34,555 nt of DNA from Lachnospiraceae bacterium (GTDB lineage: Bacteria; Bacillota; Clostridia; Lachnospirales; Lachnospiraceae): positions 1 through 34,555 of the forward strand of contig JAQYIU010000038.1 of NCBI GenBank assembly GCA_028721415.1, in the 5' to 3' direction. A program made the position numbers and the translations under genes. Below are positions 31,318 to 34,555 of the stretch, piece after piece. Each line of letters starts with the position of its first letter. Positions within the stretch are counted from its first letter, which is position 1. Under the pieces are notes generated by a model. That model did not search any database and had not been told where the DNA came from. It was given only the letters and a program-made list of their open reading frames with translations.

Positions 31318-31421
31318 AATAAATTGACAAACATGAGAGGATTTAAACATTTTTTTGCTTGAAAATGAAAGAAAAATACGAAACCTTTCGACAGGAAACG
31401 GAAGGGAATCGGTAAAACGCG

Positions 31422-31430
31422 TGCTATGAT
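31422..31430 (+). promoter_or_regulatory. Possible extended -10 promoter of the LysM gene
   Basis: TGCTATGAT has a good -10 (31425-31430) with a TG extension, 33 bases before the ATG. A TTGACA at 31324-31329 is too far upstream to pair with it and lacks a good -10 of its own. Confidence 0.35.
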
Positions 31431-31462
31431 GTTGCCATAAATGATAGAAAGGCGGAAAAATT

Positions 31463-32704
31463 ATGGCAAGTGAACAGAAAACAAAAACGAATTCGGATCA
31501 GCAGACAAGAATCCTTCCTAAGAATTTCAGGCAGATTGGGGAACCGGGAACGAAAAAAATATATATGGAAGACTATGTGTATACATATTTAAATAAATTA
31601 GCACAGCCAGGAAATCTGTATGCCAGAGGGGCAATTCTTTTTGGAAAGATGTACAAGACATCGGTAGGAAATTGTCTGTTTATCAGCGGGGCAGCGGCCT
31701 GTCAGCATTTTGAACTTGATTTGGAGGATGCGACATTTTCCGAAGAAAACTGGAATGAGATATACAGGATTCGGGATAAATTCTTTCCGGATATGGATAT
31801 TGTCGGGTGGTTTTTATCGCGGATGGGATTTTCCATTGAATTAAATGATAAAATTATTCGCACCCACATGGATAATTTTAGTGGAGAAAATAAAGTACTT
31901 TACATGATAGATTCCCTTGAAAATGAAGATGCATTTTACCAATTTGAAAATTATGCATTGAGAAAACAACGGGGATATTACATTTACTATGAAACAAATA
32001 AAGAAATGAAAAATTATATGCTGGCAGAAGGCGAGATGGAAACAGAACCGGAAAGGAAACGAGAATCCAGCACAATTTTGCGGGACGCATCTGTGGTGAA
32101 GAATTATAAGAAAGCGATGAAACAAAAGAAATCTCTCCGAAAAAAATCTGCACCGAGATTCTCAGCATCTTCTCTTGCCGGAGCATTAGTAGTGATCATG
32201 GTTGCGCTCTATGGTTTTCGCTCAGTGCAGCAATTTCGCCAGGAACAAAGTACACCGGTATTTGAGCAGCAGGAGACAGATATAGAAGCAAATGCATTAC
32301 AAAAAGATGATCAATCTGCAGAGGAGGCATCTGAAACGACCACAGAATCAGGAATGACTATAGATACAAGCCAGAATGTAGTTGACACTTCTGAAACTGA
32401 TCAACAGAATCAGGAGACATTTTCTTCGAAAACAACAGAATCTGTTCAGGCGGATTCTGCGGAACAAGAGCTGGAAAATGACGTCGATGTATTTACTCAG
32501 GAAGAACCAGACGACGCAGAGGAAACATGGAGTTATATAGGAGGACAATATACGGTCAAACAGGGGGATACACTAGCTGGAATTTCGAAAAAAATATACC
32601 AGTCGTATGATTATATTTCCCTCCTCGCAGAAGCAAATCAGATTGAAAATGTCGATCAGATTTATCCCGGTCAGGTGCTCAATATACCGCCAATCGAGGA
32701 TTGA
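31463..32704 (+). CDS. Membrane-anchored LysM protein with MPN-like N-terminal domain
   Basis: A 413-aa protein. Residues 33-190 look like an MPN/JAB1 fold: KIYMEDYVYTYLNKLA, ARGAILFGKMYKT, FPDMDIVGWFLSRMGF, MIDSLENEDAFYQFENYAL and GYYIYYETNKEMKNYM. However, the two His of the JAMM zinc site read L118 and R120, so it is probably not a protease. A basic segment (about 215-232) precedes a membrane helix (about 235-252). An outside Glu/Thr/Ser-rich linker (about 255-360) follows, then a C-terminal LysM domain (QYTVKQGDTLAGISKKIYQS, ending IYPGQVLNIPP) that would bind peptidoglycan. AAAGGCGG precedes ATG 31463. A DUF5711 gene follows closely, suggesting an envelope-linked pair. Confidence 0.85.
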   Translation: MASEQKTKTNSDQQTRILPKNFRQIGEPGTKKIYMEDYVYTYLNKLAQPGNLYARGAILFGKMYKTSVGNCLFISGAAACQHFELDLEDATFSEENWNEIYRIRDKFFPDMDIVGWFLSRMGFSIELNDKIIRTHMDNFSGENKVLYMIDSLENEDAFYQFENYALRKQRGYYIYYETNKEMKNYMLAEGEMETEPERKRESSTILRDASVVKNYKKAMKQKKSLRKKSAPRFSASSLAGALVVIMVALYGFRSVQQFRQEQSTPVFEQQETDIEANALQKDDQSAEEASETTTESGMTIDTSQNVVDTSETDQQNQETFSSKTTESVQADSAEQELENDVDVFTQEEPDDAEETWSYIGGQYTVKQGDTLAGISKKIYQSYDYISLLAEANQIENVDQIYPGQVLNIPPIED

Positions 32705-32767
32705 CGAAAATATAATTGCAGTGTACACTTGAAGAAAACCAGAAAGAAAACAGGAAAGAGTGAACGG

Positions 32768-34000
32768 ATGGCTAAACAAATATATAATTATGAAATATTT
32801 ACCAATAAAAAAGACCAGTTGAGAAAAATAAGAAGAAAACAAAAGCAGGCTCAATGGGCAAAAAGAATTTTTCTTGGAGTCATAGGAGTTATATTGCTGG
32901 TTGTTCTTATTATTTTACATAACAGTCGCTGTGAATATTATGAATATACAGAAGAAACAAAAACCGAGAATAATAATCAGATCTCTTACGAATCTTTTGG
33001 CGAAGGATATATCAAGTACAGTGAAAATGGAATTGAATATCAGAAGAAATTTGGGGTGGCAGAATGGAACATACCGGTTTCGTTTTCCCATCCTTTCCTG
33101 ATAACATCAGATTCCTATGCCCTTCTCGCCGATCAGGGGAGCAATAAACTTATGCTGTTTGGCATCAGTGGAAAGGTTGGAGAATTAAACTTAAAATACC
33201 CTATTGTTCAAGCGGACATATCCGATCAGGGGATAGTTGAAGTGATTCTGGAAGGAGAAAATACCAATTTCCTTCAACTGTATGATAAGGAAGGTAATCT
33301 TATTGCCGATATGAAATCTTCTGTAGATGAAACCGGTTATCCGATGACAGCAGCAATTTCACCGGATGGAACGAAGCTGGCGGTCAGTTATTTTTCCGTT
33401 GCAGGAATGAAATCTAAAACAACGGTAGCATTTTATGATTTTAGCGGACAACTTCAAAATAATGATGTTAATTTTATGGGTGGATTTGATTATGAAGACT
33501 TTATGATTCCAAAACTCAGCTTTGTAGATGAGGATACATTGGTTGCATTTGGAGAGTCAGCTACATATTATTATAATATTTCTGATGAGCCGAAAATGAT
33601 CAAAGAAATTACTTTTGAAGAAAATATAGAAAGTGTATTCACTGGAAAGAAATATACTGGATATATATTAGATCATTCCGATCAGTCGGAAGAAGGTAGA
33701 TATCGTCTTTGTTTATATAGCAAAGGAGGAGGCAAAAAGCTGGACATGACTCTGGATATGGATTATGAAACCATTCAGATTAGAGGAAATGAGATTTATG
33801 CGCTGCATGATAACAAATGTACGATTATCAATGTGAATGGTAAAATACTTTTCCAGGGAGAACTGGAAGGTAATTCTATTGAGACAATCTTGCCAGCAAA
33901 AGGCTGGAGAACATATCATGTGATTTTTCAGGACAAGATTGTAAAAATGAAACTTCGATTTTGGGAAAGAAATACATCTCAGAAGGACTCAACGCAGTAA
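32768..34000 (+). CDS. DUF5711-like membrane-anchored beta-propeller protein
   Basis: The protein is 410 aa from ATG 32768 (AGGAAAG upstream); an in-frame TTG 32729 has no ribosome binding site. A short basic cytoplasmic stretch (KIRRKQKQAQWAKR) and one membrane helix (about 33-50) are followed by a large extracellular beta-rich domain with repeated short strands (YALLADQGSNKLMLFGISGK, AISPDGTKLAVSYFS, LSFVDEDTLVAFG, IYALHDNKCTIINVNGKI) as in WD/PQQ-type propellers. This matches what I know of DUF5711 in Lachnospiraceae, for which no function is settled. It is 63 bases after the LysM gene and probably cotranscribed with it. Confidence 0.8.
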   Translation: MAKQIYNYEIFTNKKDQLRKIRRKQKQAQWAKRIFLGVIGVILLVVLIILHNSRCEYYEYTEETKTENNNQISYESFGEGYIKYSENGIEYQKKFGVAEWNIPVSFSHPFLITSDSYALLADQGSNKLMLFGISGKVGELNLKYPIVQADISDQGIVEVILEGENTNFLQLYDKEGNLIADMKSSVDETGYPMTAAISPDGTKLAVSYFSVAGMKSKTTVAFYDFSGQLQNNDVNFMGGFDYEDFMIPKLSFVDEDTLVAFGESATYYYNISDEPKMIKEITFEENIESVFTGKKYTGYILDHSDQSEEGRYRLCLYSKGGGKKLDMTLDMDYETIQIRGNEIYALHDNKCTIINVNGKILFQGELEGNSIETILPAKGWRTYHVIFQDKIVKMKLRFWERNTSQKDSTQ

Positions 34001-34072
34001 ATGCAGTGCAGCTCCTGCAAAAAACTCTTCAGGACTTGTGGTTTTAATAATGAAATAAAAAACAAAAAATGC

Positions 34073-34101
34073 TTGACGGAGAATATAGAGTGTGTTATGA
34101 T
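34073..34101 (+). promoter_or_regulatory. rRNA-type tandem promoter P1
   Basis: TTGACG (34073-34078) and TATGAT (34096-34101), spacer 17. First of three promoters facing right after the DUF5711 gene. Confidence 0.7.
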
Positions 34102-34187
34102 TATATCCGTTGCGCTACTGATGGATTATTGTAGAACGTGAAGTGAGAGACAGCAATCCGGCATATGCATGACAAGTAATTATCAAT

Positions 34188-34232
34188 ATAGTTAAAAGAA
34201 GAAAAAGTTGTGATTTTTATTTTTTTAACTAT
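34188..34232. repeat. Inverted repeat between P1 and P2
   Basis: ATAGTTAAAA (34188-34197) pairs with TTTTAACTAT (34223-34232) around an A/T-rich loop. It is not followed by a T-run on the right, so it is more likely an AT-rich upstream or regulatory structure than a terminator. Confidence 0.4.
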
Positions 34233-34258
34233 GATATAAAAATAAAATGAAATAAGTA

Positions 34259-34287
34259 TTGACATAAACTTGAATGTGTGGTATTAT
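34259..34287 (+). promoter_or_regulatory. rRNA-type tandem promoter P2
   Basis: A consensus TTGACA (34259-34264) and TATTAT (34282-34287), spacer 17. Confidence 0.75.
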
Positions 34288-34354
34288 TTCAGAGTTGCTC
34301 GAAGCGATAAATGAAAAGTTTGATTAAAGAATTTAAAATAAAATAAAAAAGTTC

Positions 34355-34383
34355 TTGACAAACAGCTTCGAATATGATAAAAT
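34355..34383 (+). promoter_or_regulatory. rRNA-type tandem promoter P3
   Basis: A consensus TTGACA (34355-34360) and TAAAAT (34378-34383), spacer 17. An AT-only stretch directly upstream (34325-34350) looks like an UP element. Confidence 0.8.
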
Positions 34384-34389
34384 ATAAAA

Positions 34390-34555
34390 GCTTTCGCAAG
34401 AAAAAACGAAAGCAACACAGAAACTTGATAACTGAATAACAAAACAACCTTGAACGTTCAATTCAACAGAGAGTTATCTCTGATATTTCATTCGGATCTG
34501 AGGCTGAGTGATGTCAAGACATCAGATCCATGGAACGGACGAATAGTTCAACCAA
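34390..34555 (+). other. Probable rRNA operon leader (16S gene beyond the window)
   Basis: After P3 come a hairpin GCTTTCG (34391-34397) with CGAAAGC (34407-34413), an AACTTGATAACTGAATAAC-type sequence usual in clostridial pre-16S leaders, and a hairpin GATCTGA with TCAGATC (about 34495-34528). No coding frame with a ribosome binding site exists. Three strong promoters plus an untranslated structured leader fit an rrn operon; a tRNA operon is the alternative. No rRNA sequence is itself present. Confidence 0.65.

Noticed and set aside
1-34555. CRISPR arrays, tRNA genes, intact insertion sequences or prophage genes
   Set aside because: No regularly spaced direct repeats, cloverleaf-like segments with a T-arm, transposase or phage proteins were seen on either strand.

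Overview
This window looks like a chromosomal segment of a spore-forming, low-to-mid GC Gram-positive anaerobe, most probably a member of the Lachnospiraceae (Clostridia). The support is strong AGGAGG-type ribosome binding sites, sigma-A promoters with 17-bp spacers, a YyaC spore-protease homologue, a murG standing outside any cell-division cluster, a TSCPD small protein, a corrinoid-protein activator of the RACo type, and several protein families (DUF5711, PqqD-like, DUF2201 VWA-like) that I associate with Lachnospiraceae. The family assignment is inference from gene content; no marker RNA lies in the window.

Layout. 1-3033: the 3' end of an OmpR-type response regulator, a small two-helix membrane protein, then a leftward group of a BlaI-type repressor, an M56 (BlaR1-like) membrane metallopeptidase and a tiny secreted Trp/Tyr/Arg-rich peptide. 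3108-6711: a promoter, a cobalamin riboswitch and a terminator lead into a cobalt ECF transporter in the unusual order cbiQ-cbiO-cbiM-cbiN. 6725-6964: a palindromic intergenic element, with a shorter relative at 18905-19042. 7059-11178: a LOG-family phosphoribohydrolase-like protein (leftward), a [2Fe-2S]/ASKHA corrinoid activator and a polysaccharide pyruvyl transferase-family protein. 11310-15294: a leftward operon of a leucine-rich-repeat protein, a VWA/DUF2201 protein and a MoxR-type AAA ATPase. 15459-23209: mostly housekeeping and envelope genes: proC, a secreted NlpC/P60-like enzyme, an S66 peptidase, exonuclease III, murG, a TSCPD protein, mtnN, an uncharacterised membrane protein and a PdaA-like lipoprotein deacetylase. 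23369-27625: an OPT peptide transporter, an orphan PqqD-like protein with an overlapping membrane-anchored partner, and the dipeptidase PepD, plausibly a peptide uptake and use neighbourhood. 27635-34000: a second kind of palindromic element, a small uncharacterised gene divergent from cysK, serC behind a repeat-rich control region, yyaC, and two membrane-anchored proteins (a LysM protein with an apparently dead MPN-like domain, and a DUF5711 protein). 34001-34555: three tandem strong promoters and a structured leader, most likely belonging to an rRNA operon whose 16S gene starts just outside the window.

How parts work together. The riboswitch should shut down cobalt import when cobalamin is plentiful. 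The activator at 7864-9612 would use corrinoid proteins made from that cobalt, although it has its own promoter region. CysK and SerC both belong to the serine/cysteine branch of metabolism, but each has its own control region. The most interesting poorly understood units are the BlaI/M56/secreted-peptide group, the LRR-VWA-MoxR operon, the orphan PqqD pair, the degenerate MPN-LysM protein, the two families of palindromic elements, and the symmetric divergent promoter at 28158-28209. No CRISPR array, tRNA, phage gene or intact insertion sequence was seen.
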